A stretch of DNA of 64,000 nucleotides from Acanthochromis polyacanthus (lineage: Eukaryota; Chordata; Actinopteri; Pomacentridae): the NCBI RefSeq assembly GCF_021347895.1, contig NC_067122.1, positions 10,653,983 through 10,717,982 on the forward strand, given 5' to 3'. Positions 49,601-62,700 of the stretch are shown in pieces. Position 1 is the first letter of the stretch. Each line of letters starts with the position of its first letter. The position numbers were made by a program, and so were the translations under genes. Below the pieces are notes generated by a model that was not told the DNA's origin, searched no databases, and saw nothing but the letters and a program-made list of their open reading frames with translations.

Positions 49601-51382
49601 TTAGCACAGAGGCTGATCTGTTTGAGGGTCAGCTTTCATTCCTTTGCACATTTTTTCTTTATACTGTGGTTTCTGTGGATTTAGACAGCTACACGTTCTG
49701 TTGAATCATACCCCCCAGAAGTGGAGCAACAGTACTGTACCAGTACAGTGAACCTGAAAAATGTCCATAGTGTCCCATCTTAATAAGCCTGTAACCGTGT
49801 TTTCCGGGGCCACTGTTGGCTTTTCTGTGGAGAATACATGACTTGTAGACTTGCTTTAATTTGACCTCCGAATCGCAGGCCTGTGCCTCTTGAGCTCCTT
49901 TATTTCCTTGTTACATGAATGTTGGTGGCAATTTTCTGTCTCTTGTCTGAACAAGACCCCACAGTAGACATTAATTAAGGTTTCAATTGTAAGATTAGTT
50001 TAAAATCCGTCACTTATGTAAGCCTGTGAGAAAACTGAGAGCATTATTCAGAATTTAATTCTTTATTCTGATGCTGCTTACTGCTGTTTGTAAGTAGTAA
50101 TATTGTTCCTTTTCATGCACCAGCAGCCAAAAATTTCATAAGCATGACATTATTTCTGTACATGTGTTATCTGAATATAGCCATAATAAACATTTTGGTA
50201 ATAAATCCCATGTCTACTTCGGAAGAAATCCTAACTTTAAAAGCTAGAAGAAGCCTAGATAATGTATTCTGTTTTAAAAGGGGTTCGGAGGCAACTTAAC
50301 TAATTTGACAGTATTGAGCCAGACAGTATTGTCTATTTAATTAAGTCGTTTCTTAATGAAAGCAGAAGTAAACTCTGGACTGTGAACATTAATCAAAACC
50401 AGTTGAATATAAATTCCACAGAATATTACAGTGTTCAGCAGCAGGGAACAGCCTGTATATGTGTTGTTTATACACTTAGATGGTCCTGTGACAAAAGTGA
50501 TAAACTGTTGAGCAATAAACTACTCAAACTGGTACATGAAGTTATTTAAGGGGAAGATGAGAGCTTAATTGGATAGCAGAGGAGATTTATAATATCTCTA
50601 TAAGGGTATGTACACTGTAAACACACAAAAATATGTCTAGAAATACCCAGCTTCACTGTTGATTTATTTACTTTGACTGCCTTTATCAGTGGTCCGAGAG
50701 AATATAAATGTCTGTAAATCAGTTGCAAACACATTTGGAGGTAAGGATGAGTCTCAGATCACACAGCCCACTCACTGCAGGAACGTTAGGCCAGAGGGCT
50801 TTTCTCTTGTGGTGCTGCTGGAAGTAAACAGTGCAGTCATACAGGCAGGAATGTGCAAGAAAGCACCAAGGGTAGATGAAATTGAACATTTTGAACCTGT
50901 GCATGTAGAATATTTTTTCCAGCACTTAAATTATGCCACTTGAATGCAAAAATTTTTCTTTTCTTTTTTGTTCTCTCTTTTCCGTCTGGAGGCTTCACTG
51001 TTTTCTCTGTAGCCTCTGACTTAGTACCTAGATATGATTTGTGTAAAAAGCAGATAGTTCTCTCTCAGTAATGTGCTTTACTGTTTAATCCAGTAATCGT
51101 TTATGCGTTTCAACGGTTAATGTGTTTTGTTGCTAGGCATATATTTCACCTTCATTAGTTCTCATCAGCTGTCATTAGGGACTTAAACCTACTATATTTA
51201 GTGTCGTATGAAGGCAGAGTGGTTGTGTTAGTGAAACTTTAATGACCGTCTATAATGGGTTGATGGATGGGTATCTTGGCTGTATAGCTGGCTACAAAAA
51301 CTGTTACTGCTTAAACTATAATCGTTTGTTTTTTCCTAATCATCTAGCGCATGTGTGGTCCAATCTGTGAGTGAACAGAGCA

Positions 51383-51865
51383 GACACCAATCAGCTACAA
51401 CATTCAAACCACAGGCAGGTCAAGTAAATACCATTGATCCTCACATTACAATGCAATGATCTCCTGGGTCACCTTGGCGACTGGCGTCCATGTGGATGTT
51501 CCTTTGAAACGCATCACCAACCTAACATTGTTGAAGACAAAGCACAATCCCCACATGGCAACAGCCCTCCCAGACTGCAGTGGCCTCCCTGAGCTGTTCT
51601 TGCAATGTGCCAGGGTGCATTGTCCAGCTAGGGAACGGTTCCAGGAACACAACAAAGTGTCCAAACTCCCCAGACCCCAAGCAGATCGAGTCTCCACAGA
51701 ATGCACCAGAAGATGCCTGATTCATGGAGGTCCAAATCAACAACCCACAGGTCACAAAGGATGCCCTACAAACATCCTGATGCCACAGAACTCAACCTTA
51801 GGTCCAGTGTCCATGCCTCTAGGGGGCAGAGCTGTTGTGGTGGCAACTAAAAACCTAAAAAATAT
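51383..51865 (+). mobile_element. Tc1-type relic, plus orientation
   Basis: Begins CAGACACCAATCAGCTACAA and CAGGCAGGTCAAGTAAATA, then TCTCCTGGGTCACCTTGGCG, CCATGTGGATGTTCC and GACTGCAGTGGCCTCCC (equivalent of the QQDNAP region). It continues to GTCCATGCCTCTAGGG near the end. The wording matches a fish Tc1 family that begins ACACTGATCAGCCA. It is internally deleted (only the second half of the transposase is represented) and frame-broken. Confidence 0.7.
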
Positions 51866-54800
51866 TCTCTGAAATGTCTGCATATCTTACTTTATCCAAA
51901 ACTGAAATAACTGGACTTCACAAGTTAAAATCAAAGCGGTATCTAAATAATACTCTGCTTGTATAAAGACATTAAACAGAAAGCAGTTGCAAAAGCACTC
52001 AGAAAATAGGATAAAAATCTCTAAATGTAAAATACTGCATTACATAGAAGATTGAAATCATTAGAAGAAAAATCACAAGGCAGCTCATTTACCCAAGAAC
52101 AAAATCTCCTTGACAGTTTACCCTCCTCTGCATGATGAGATAAAGCCTCACAGTTGAAAACGTTTCAAATAAGAACAAAGTGTCTGTTGTTATTTTTTTC
52201 TCATTGTCAAACAGTAACACTGAAAAACAATATTGCGAATGTTTTCTATGTAGATGCAATATATTAACTGTATTGCTGTTTACCAGTCTAACCAAGAATA
52301 CAGGGGCATACAAAAGACCCTTGAAAACCACGGATGTAGGCCACAGTTTGAGACTTGTAATGTTCAGTCCAAGTCAGTTGGCATTGTTCTGTGGTCTTGG
52401 CCTGCGGACAGTTCAAAAGCCAAACTAATGATGTCAGTGCCGCTTGTTGTTTCTTTTGTACTTCATCCTAAAACTTGGACTGGACTTCTGAACAAGGGCC
52501 AAGGTTGTGACCTTATGTTCTAGAGTGTTTTCTGCCCGAGTCTTTGCACCCACTTATACAAACACTCACACCATACAGTGATAAACATGTGCGTCTAATA
52601 TGCACAACAACATGACACTTGATATCTAAACAGCCCATTTCATACAAACAGCAACTTCTGTTTTGAAAGTCTGACTTGTGAGTTAACATGATTAGTATTT
52701 CCCACACTCTTTAAATAAGGTTATAATATTTCCAGCCCCGTGAATGACCATGCAAGGTCATCCTGACAGGGGACTTAACTACTCTTATCCTCTAATGTTG
52801 TTACGTCACCTCAAAGGCTTTCTGATAACTTACTCAGCCCAACCTTGATCATATTCATGACTCTGTTTATGCCATTTGGATCAACGCCTATAGCCCAGGC
52901 GTTTATTACGTCAGCTCTGCATGTTAATGGGTATACACAAGGGGACTTTGGTATTTAAAGTCATATGCGGGATTGTTTTTCCATATCATTGACCAGCAGC
53001 CTTGATGGAATATGCTCTGAATGCTGTATAATCCAAGGTCATGTTCATCTTCATTCATATTACTGATGAATAACTTTAAATGAATTTTACATTATGATAA
53101 TAATGTAGTTCAGCATTTCAGTCAAGGTCCTTAGGTCCCAGACTCCTGCTATTTTTTTTTCTGGCCGTGTAATCTGAAATAATTTCACAGTCAATGAGCA
53201 CTGATCTGGATGATGGCAGGAGGAAGCCGTTTGCTAAATGGATGTTTTTAGATGTATTATTCCAACGTTCTCTTTAATTTAATGAAGGGACATTATCTGC
53301 AGCTGTTTGTCCCTTAATTTCATTGAGATTATTGTATTCCTATATCAGTGAAGATTAACCCTCTGAACCCACTGGGAGGTGGAGAATTATTTGGGAAAAT
53401 AACACAATTTATCACAGCCAGAAACTGTAAAAAATGTGAAAAATGTAGGATTTCAAACTTCCCACAGGAAGGTTTGAGCTAATCACCTAAGATGTGCCAG
53501 GGAAAGTTAATCAAATTTAAGCTTAAAATGGTGTTATTTCATCTAAGTTACTTTATTTTGCGTGTCTCATCTACATCATCAAAAAATTGGCTGCAATCAG
53601 TTTTTTTTTTTTTTAAAAAAGCTACAAATTCAAAGCCACTGGGGGCAAACAAAAGGTAAGTGCCAAAAATTCAGGGGCTTTTTAAGTGAACTGGGCTGAA
53701 CTGCAGGCACTGGAGATGAGCATGAAAACAAATTATAAATGTGGGCATGTAAGAAAACATGTACACTGATTCCAGGTAGTGTCATTTTTTGTTAAATATG
53801 TAATCAAACAAATTCAACTTCACACACACATTTATTGCATTATTACTTACCTGTACTGCACAAAAGAATATTTTGAGTTCTCTGTTTCTAGCCCTGGTTG
53901 TGCTGCTTCCATAGAGGTGCAGAACGTTTTAATTCTAACATCTATTTTTACACTTGCAAACTACATAGCTATCAAGTCAGAAGTCTTATTTCTTACTTCT
54001 AGAACTCAGATTTATGTGAGTACAGTGGAACATAAGCAGATTAAAGTGGAAAATCTGCACATGCACCGTTCTCCACAGTGAAAGTCAAATATGGCAAGTA
54101 ACTGTAAGGGAGACTAGGAGGTAACTGAATTATGAATGACTAAGACAGCTATTCAACATTTAAATGTTTTATTTAGTCAAAACTATATCTAGATGTCCTG
54201 GTCTGTCAATTATTTTTTCTGTTATTTTATTATATGACACATTGATGTCAAGCTTCACATGACAAAAGGGCCTTTTAAACTGCAGCAACCAGCACTAAAC
54301 ATTAGGCCATGTGAGCAGGTAGAATTAGGAAGTCATTGTGGAAAAAAATGTAGGAGTCTCTGTGCATCACCCAGCTCCAGTTTAAATCTGTCTCAACAGA
54401 CAACAGAGGCAGACACTGGAAAGATTAGTTTCTGCATCAGTGTGAATAAAGACATGCTTTATGTTGACATGCTAGTTTTTGTACCTTTTTCAGTCTTTTA
54501 CTATCACCACATGCTCCAAATCTTAATTTTTCCAGATCCTGTAGCAGGACTGCACCATAGTGCAAGTTTTTTTTTGGTTCTAAGCAAATGAGTTGTGTAA
54601 TGGTGAATGATTCGCTGTGGTGAATATTAGCATTTTTTTTAATATTTCCATATCATTGATTCATTTAGCTAAGATGTTCACACTTTTTATTTGTAGATGT
54701 GTGTAAAATGTAAACTCATCCTAGTGTGGCTCGGCTTAGCTGAACACCAACACAAAGATTGTCACTCCTAAATTGAAATTACATAAGCTCCTTCAAGTTG

Positions 54801-54869
54801 TGGTAATTAGAAAGATAAAAAAAAATGGGACTGAAGCTGTCTAAAAGTAGGATTTCTTTTACCCGTTCA

Positions 54870-54939
<70 letters not shown>
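54870..54939. repeat. (CA)n microsatellite
   Basis: About 35 CA units, followed by imperfect ACGCATACACTCATAC. Likely polymorphic. Confidence 0.97.
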
Positions 54940-54945
<6 letters not shown>

Positions 54946-54954
54946 CATACACTC

Positions 54955-55140
54955 ATACAGCGAAGTCTTGTGAGTCATCCTCAGAGATCTGCACATGTGA
55001 CGATGCAAGAATTCCCCGACAGCCAATGAGAGCGTTTTGACCAGAGGTGTTTCCATAGCGACGACGCAGTGACAGCAGCAGATGGGGTTGCTGCTAAGAA
55101 GAGCGAAGGAGAGAAGCAAATGAAAGGGAATAGAGAAGAA
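54955..55140. promoter_or_regulatory. GC-richer block, possible internal regulatory element
   Basis: Between the CA repeat and AT-rich intron. It holds GTGACGATGC, GCCAATGAGAGCG (CCAAT-box-like), GTTTCCATAGCGACGACG (X-box-like) and GACGCAGTGACAGCAG. The cluster of promoter-type motifs 1.4 kb upstream of an exon could mark an internal promoter or enhancer. This is only a motif-level suggestion. Confidence 0.2.
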
Positions 55141-56580
55141 GACAAGCAGAATGATGCAGAGGGGAAAAAAACCTCATGATGGCAAATCTGGTTTAACCTT
55201 TTAACCTATGTTTTCTCAGTTCAGATTAAAGTGACATTCAGTGCATCAAACAACACGCATCAAAGACCTTGTGAACAGATTGAGTTGCTAGTGTGTTAGG
55301 TCAGCTGACAACATTTCAGAACACATAGGACATTTGTTTGCAAATGATATTAAATCGACAGAGACGGAAATGTGAGCTGTGTATCATAAACTAGAGCTGA
55401 ATGATTCCTGGTTGTCTTGTTCACATGCTGTCAGCTTTCAGTAAGATGATCAGTTATTTCTGTCAACATGTTTACTCTCCCTCCCCCTTCTCTTCATCAT
55501 CTACCTCTCTTACCCTTTTCTCCTTCCCATCTCCCCTTCCCTCTTTTACCGCCAGATCCATTATCACTCCCTTTTTCGCTCCCTCAATTCAGTTCCACTG
55601 CCTTGACCTCTGCCTCTAAATAAATGCTCCTGAAAAAGCTATTTTAGTTGCATAATTTCACTGGATATTTGCAGCTTCAGTAACCACCTATTCCCTCCTT
55701 CATCTTCCCTCCTCACAGTGTAGGTACTATATTTGCAAAAATCAGTGGGAGAAACTTGTTACTCTGTTTTCCCTCATTCTCTTCCTCTGCTCTTAGAGCG
55801 ACTGCGATGTGAATGATTATTAACATAGCATGACATATTTAAATCAGACTAAATATTAATCATGGAAAAACATCATGCAATGTTGTCCAGTTTTCCTGTC
55901 ATATCAAGCAGCAAAGTGCTTTAGATGGTGCACTTTGGTGGGCTAACTTCGCCTTGTTGCGCAAACCGTAATATGATTATCGTGCATGGGTACATTGCTA
56001 AGTCAACATGAAAATGATATGTCCCAAGCCCCCCTTTAAACCCTCTGTCCCTTGCCCTCCCTCTTCTCTTAAAGCTCATCTCTCATCTGTCCTTCAAAGA
56101 AAATCTTTTTTTATTTTAAGTTCCTATCTGCCTGCTAAACAGTGTGTCTGTGCATCTCATTAGCTTCATCTATGTTTTGGCTTCTCAAAGAACAAACTGT
56201 GATGTCTTGGAGTATTTCCACACCTTTCTAGCTAGAAATGTTTTTCCCTCTGCTATTTTCAATTTGGGATCTGTTCACCTCCAGACACAGAAAGTACATT
56301 TTGGGTACATTTTTGAAAGATAACATGCCTTTCAAACTTGCTGGTGGGTTTTGGGGTTCAGCAAGTTCAGTCAGTAAGTAATAAGTAACTGTTCTACAAC
56401 ATTTCCTCATATTTTGATGTCTCAATAAGAGCCTAGTGGCATTGCCCTTTAAGGTAAATAGATAAACTCCAAAACAAATAGCGGTCGTCCAAGATGAGGA
56501 CTTAGCATGACCTGTTGTCATAGTCTCCACGTGATTTCATAGTGTTAACCTTTTGTTTCTTCTTACATTTCTGTGTTCAG

Positions 56581-56708
56581 ATCACAGAGCTGTTGGATGA
56601 TGAGAAGTGTGAGGCAGAATGTGAAGAGCTGCCACAGGACGGAGAGGAAGGCCCGGCCGCCTCCGACTCACCACAACACACACACACTGACGACAGCCCC
56701 TCATCCAG
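56581..56708 (+). CDS. fam13b: fam13b coding exon 5
   Basis: 128 bases, entering in phase 0 and leaving in phase 2, encoding residues 235-276. It reads ITELLDDEKCEAECEELPQD followed by GEEGPAASDSPQHTHTDDSP. The acidic first half parallels the EELPEEG segment of human FAM13B. The His/Thr/Ser-rich second half appears fish-specific. The next exon, which must start in phase 2, is not identified before 64000. Confidence 0.88.
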
Positions 56709-59700
56709 GTAAGAATGCTGTGTCTTTATCATTAAATGAGATCATACATTCAGACTTTTTCTGGTCTCATCTCAGAACCAGACTGAGATAGGGTGAAATG
56801 TGTGACAAAGACCTGGTTTACAAAGCAAGACCTTTCAGTTATATGGTATCATTGTGACTTCAGGTCAATCGATAATTTAGTTGTTTTATCAGCTGCTCGT
56901 CTCACTGTGATTTTCAGAGCTTTTGTTTGGTTCAGCTCGCTCATTCATTGTGTGTTTTTGGTCATTCAGGCGTCTCAGAAGTGGTGACAGCTCAGTAAAC
57001 AATCTGGCAGCATATCAGGAGTATAGTTCTGTCAGTTTTACAATTTATCCAGTTCATTTCAAACATTTCTTTGTGTGTGTGTGCTTATAATTGGAATAAA
57101 TGTTAAAATACAAATTAAATGCAATATTTATCTTTGTACATCAATATTTGATGTGAAAACAACACTTTAAATGCATCTGCTCCTCAGTCTTAAGGTCAAC
57201 AAATCTTAAGAATTGAAGCGGCCATTCTGTTTACTACACTTTTCAGCAAATCATGCTAAAACATGTTATGTTCAGTGTTTTTCAGCTGGTAACCTACGAG
57301 ACGGCAAATGTGACATACGTGCAGGTCGTCACATACGCAGGATAAATATTCAGTCCTGATTCACTCCAACTGGAACACTGAGATCTTGTCAGGTTCTTCT
57401 GATCTGCTGATCTCCTTTAAGTTCATTACTGCGCACTACATCCAGATTACTGCATATAGACACCTACACATATAACACGATGTACTTCTCACTGCTACCT
57501 GAGAACAGAAGTGAACTAAAGTGAACAGTGGAGATGACAGTGCTGACAGTATGGTGGTTGTGGCTGCAGTCAAGCTTTTGTTGTTTCACAGTCAGGAGTT
57601 TCACACCTCAATAAAGTTAACTAAAATATATTCCTTCTATTACAAAGTAATATATGCATACATTTATCAATAGAAACTAGACAACTACTAAGTACAATAC
57701 AATGCCACACTATCATGTGTAACAAGGGTGACTGAAATGCATGAATACAGAGTAATATGGGTTAAGATTTAACAGACCAGAAGATAAGCTGCCAGTAAAA
57801 AGAAGAAAGATTACTTTATTTCATTTGGACTTTATAGTCCCTAAGTGTGAACTCCTGTAATCTAGATGATAAAAATGAGACTTAACACCAACAGACCAAC
57901 TTTAACTGTTCATCAGTTTTTGACTATATTAACATATACGTTTCCAGTGTTTAAATGATCATAGGATTATAAGGTTATTCACTCAGTGCCTTAAATATTG
58001 ACAGCTGAAACAATATAAACAAAAATTTGAGTCCAGGGAAAGACAATAGTTGTCTCATTTGTATGAATATCCTGCGGTTCCTTAGGGGAATGTTCATAAA
58101 TTGTTTGGTTGGATGTTGTCCAGAGTTTCTTTTGATTTGTCTCTGAGGATTGTGAATCCCACTTCCTTTGCAGGATTTGTAGTCCCGATTGTTTAACTAG
58201 GGGTCAGGAGTCGGTCATGTGGTGTTTTGTTGTCCCAATACATATGTTGGTGTTACTTTGAAGGGCTGAGTTTTCATGCTCTTTGGGAGATACATTTCCC
58301 ATTTGGACAGTGATTTGTTTTGGTTACTTTTCCAGGGTCACATCTGGTGCCCTGATAACAGATACAATGAAGGTCAGAATTGTTTTTTGGTGTTTAACCC
58401 TGTCTGAGAGTATGTTGATGGAGTGAGATACTGGCGCTGGCTTGAGGATGTCATTGTGGCGAGGCACAAATGGAGGACAAAGGAAATTGTTTCCTTGTTT
58501 AGGGTCAGCCATGCGTTGGTTTCCTGTAGAATGTTTGAAGCTGCATGGAGTGGCTCTGGCCATCGTCATCTTGGCCACGCCTAACTCCTCCTAAATCACG
58601 AACAATCCAAAAATGAGCAGAAGTGGAGCTGAGGCAAGCCATGCATGTCTTTGGGCCGTGGACTGTCCTGTGATGGTACCCAGCGGTCACTCAAAGCATT
58701 TACGCCCTTAATTATCTATAACTTCAATCTAAAACAGTTAAAAGATGCGGGACATTGTCTACAGAGACCAAACTGTTCTTTGTACCAGGCTGTAAACGTG
58801 TTTATTTCTGCTGTAAATGTGAGCATTTTAATGTGATGGTCCATGGGGACTGACTCACTTTTGGATCCAGCCTCGAGTGGTTGTTTGAGGAACTGCAGTG
58901 ATTTCTCTGCTCTGGAAGTTGCTGCCAGTTTGCAGTTTGCATGATTAGTTTTCTCATGGCTGGATTTGATCCCGTAACAGCCAATGCGTTTAGTAGGATT
59001 AGTTAAAATTGAATAAAGGTATTAAAGGATTAACGGTATTCCTCAAATGAACCATTAACATTTATGTGAAAATAAATCTAAAATAAGTAAATGCATCTCA
59101 ACTCAAACTAGTTTTACAGGTTGTTTATAATTTAATGAGTACTGACAGTGGTTTATGATCTACTTTATAACTTTATTGCTGTATTTAACCTTGTTGGCAT
59201 TATTGCCACTTAATCTTTATATGAGACAATTTTATGTGCAGTTTTTAGTTGACTTCCATCAGTTGTATATGCATCAAAGTGTAATTTGTCTACATCCTCT
59301 TTACGTTGACCACCTTTGTTTCTGTGCCGTTTTTTTTCCCCCATAAAAGTTGCACTTTTCTCAAGATGTGTAATCAAATTCGATTACTGTCTGTGTATGA
59401 AGATCTCAGTTCATCAGCTCAATGAATTAATTTTCTCAGTGTATTCATTCATTAGATCATGGCTGTCACACCAGGAATTTTGTGTTCATTCAGCCTTGTT
59501 TGTTCTGCATTGCTCCAGTTTCTTGCTACCTGTTACATGAAGTTGTAAAACATTGCAGGACAGTGCATCAGCTGACTGTGATTCCTTATAACGCTGAGTG
59601 GACTCTGTTTCTGCATGTTTGTATGTCATGGTCAGGCTGCTGGTCGGGGCCTACTGGCCTTTAAGATGATTACATGCAGTAATCCATAATCCACACATGC

Positions 59701-62700
59701 AGTTTCTTACACTGTCACTGCACATGCTCACATGACCAGCACTATATACATTAAGCACGTCTCTGCAGCGATAACACAGACAAATGTGTACACAAATACC
59801 ACTGTTGACTTATTTCACATTCTGCCAGGATGCCATTTTCTGATTATAGCCCACTGAGCCTGGTTTCTGCAGTCTGTGTTATGATACATAAGATCATAGA
59901 TAAAAGCAGGATTTAGGTTGCTATGTGTGTGTCAGCTGTGCATGTGTGTCTGCATCTTTGGTATCTAAGTGGTTTAAGAGTTAATACTTTGTTTGTAGGT
60001 CAACACAAATGGATTTCTCCATATGTGTCAGTAATTGTGCGCATTTTATTAGAGGACATTTTTAGGGAGCAGCCATTGTGCAAGTATGCACTCATTACTG
60101 AAGATAAAGAGGGGTTGCATGCAGCAAATAGTTTGAATTAAGTGGCGCTGGCCAGACTGTATTGAGCTTTAAGTCTCCTGTAATTGTTGTGGTTGTTTTT
60201 AATTCTCTGTTAACTGAGGCCAGCCTGCAGCCATCATCCCTGTGACCTTGTCCAGCCTCTCGTCTGGTCTGGGGGATTATTGCTGCATTTCTAGACCCCA
60301 GAGTCAACAGCCCATAATGCAACGCCATTTAAATGATGTAGAGCTTTAGAGAACATGTCTGTTAAATTGCTAAAATGGTCATTTTTATGTTGAGTCCTAC
60401 TTATTTTAGTTCCAGATACACAAACAAATAGGGTCCATAGCTCTATTCTTCCAGTACAAATATGATCAGTCATTTAGCACATTTAAATAAGATATGGGGA
60501 TTGCTGATCTGATGATCTGAGGGACTGACTTCATTCTGCCATAGAAAAAGTACAGTGTAGGAGATTTTCATAAGCCTGTAAGTTACATAAAAAATGTTTA
60601 TATAATGGCTGAAAATAACCTTCATAATTTAATAAAGCCCAGAATGAAATATTCAAATTCACCAGCAAAAAATGGGTATTGTACCCTCCCAAAAGACTAA
60701 GTGTTAAATATTTGCATTTGAAAGGCATTAACCTTTTTTATAAATGTAACTATTTTCTATCAGATTTGTTGCAGATAAATTTCCTGAAGGTCAACAACTG
60801 TTTTTTTTACTTTGATCATGTTAAAAAAATGTTTATAGTACTTCCTCTTGTTGTATACGGAAAATGTCATATTCTTGCAGTTTATTGCATATTTTTCACA
60901 CCCACGGTTTCAAGAATTTGAAGAATGTGTAATTGTCAGTTATGTATAGTCAGCATTTTTATTGAAAATCAGTTTGGAATGTGCTTTTTTAAATGTTTTT
61001 ACTTAAAATACTTGTGTGATTTTGAGTTGTAGTTTGTGTTTCATCTGTCTGTCATGTATTATCTGACATTTAACTGGTTGTAAAAGCTCTGAAATAGAAA
61101 GTTCTCGTCTAGTGACTCAACATTAACTGTGGCTTAGTTGTTTGTCTGGTACTTGACAGACAGGGAAATCTGTCCTCTGCGGCTTTTACACTGCTCTCTT
61201 AATAGACTCTGACAGGCAACACACACACACACCTTACATTCTGACAGCCCCTGCTCATTTACAATCTATATATAATCCCTGGTATTTCTCCCCTGATCTC
61301 TCTTCTTACCCCATCACTCCTTCCCTCCCTGTCTATCCCTGCTTATATTCTATGTCTCTGTGGAAAATATTTTTCACAAGGCTTCTGAAATATCCTGGCA
61401 GCCTCAGGAACAGGGCTCTTGGGAAGAACGTTTGGCCCCGGTGAGGAGGAGAAGGGCAGGAGGGGGAAGTATTAATGAAGGACACGGAGAATCGGAGGAC
61501 AGAGAGGGGTCATGAGGGAGCAAGGAGAGGGTGGGAGAAGTGGAAAGTGTCCCTACTTGTGAACGATTTATTGATTTGCAGTCTGAGTGAAAATGCAATG
61601 CCAGACCTCAGGAGAGAAAAGGTGAACCTAGACAATAGAATTCAAACACATCATAGAACACTTGTCCTCAATTTTATCCTAGACGGAGCATCTCTCAGCG
61701 TTCATTCTTACTTGTCATTCCTCCCCAGTACAACCATCACACCAGCCCAGCATGACCGACGTGATGCGGAAAACCAATCTTGTAACTCTTAAAGACCCTC
61801 TCTGTGAAACCGCTTATGAGATTTTGTTCCACTTATTTTTATGTGGCCGTGGAAATTATTTATATCCGAGGGTGGCACCATGCCATGCTGAGGAGATCTC
61901 TCTGTTTGTGCCAGCAATGCGCACGTGCATGGTCACAAATACACAAAGGTCACGTTCATTTGCTTTTTTTTAAGGGATGCACACATCGGCACAAAAACAC
62001 TTTATGGTTGTAAAGGCCTCTAGATATTCCAACAAAAACAATCAAGTACACTTACTGCATGTCAAACTGTGTACGGTGAGTCTAATAACAGCGAGGTCTC
62101 AGTAGTTATCATGTCATTTAGCAGATTTCAGATTTCATGCAATATACAGCGCTACAGTGTAAAAGCATGCAGGAAAATGCTGCAAAAAAAACAAAACCAT
62201 TCACTCAGAAAAATTAAATAAATATTAAACAGCCTTTTAACTGTATTTTTTGTATACTGCAGGTGCTCCTCGCTTTGTTAAATTACAGATAACTAGCAAA
62301 ATCACAAAAAAATATGTTCTTTTAACTGTTTAAAAAGTCATGCCCAAAACTGTACATAATGTCTGCAAAAAAAATCTGTTTGTAAAATTTTTGTTTTGCG
62401 TGGTAATTTGTTCATTTACCATGTTCACCAATAAAATTGCACCATTTACTTTATTTAAATTAGCCAAAAAATCTGAATTATTGAAAGCAAAAAATACGTA
62501 TATTAAAGACTGAAAATGGTAAATAACTCTTTGATTTTAAGATAATATCTAGTAAAATCACAAAGGGGTAAAAAAAAAAAAAAAAAAGCCAGAACTATAC
62601 ACAACAAAAGCAAAGTAACTTGCTCTTTTACAATGTGTGACTATAAAATTATACCAATTTTACTGCTGTGACAGTTTTTAAATGTTGTAGTATTCCACTA

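Larger units (their letters stand above)
46662..56580 (+). other. fam13b: fam13b intron 6
   Basis: 9.9 kb, AT-rich. Recognisable content is a Tc1 relic (51383-51865), a CA microsatellite (54870-54939) and a GC-richer block next to it (54955-55140). The stretches 46670-51340, 51900-54860 and 55150-56570 contain no exon or repeat I can name. The acceptor is TTACATTTCTGTGTTCAG. Confidence 0.6.

Noticed and set aside
54825..55119. His-Thr and Cys-Val repeat proteins
   Set aside because: Both are translations of the CA microsatellite on the two strands.
58336..58372. Possible 37-base microexon after ACTTTTCCAG, phase-compatible, reading VTSGALITDTMK with a GTCAGA donor
   Set aside because: No similarity to FAM13B at this point, and it lies in repeat-like sequence. 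It needs RNA evidence.
61732..61753. Possible next fam13b exon after CCTCCCCAG, phase-compatible, reading TTITPAQ
   Set aside because: There is a faint likeness to a human FAM13B segment (STHISPIS), but no convincing donor and very short. The frame soon stops.
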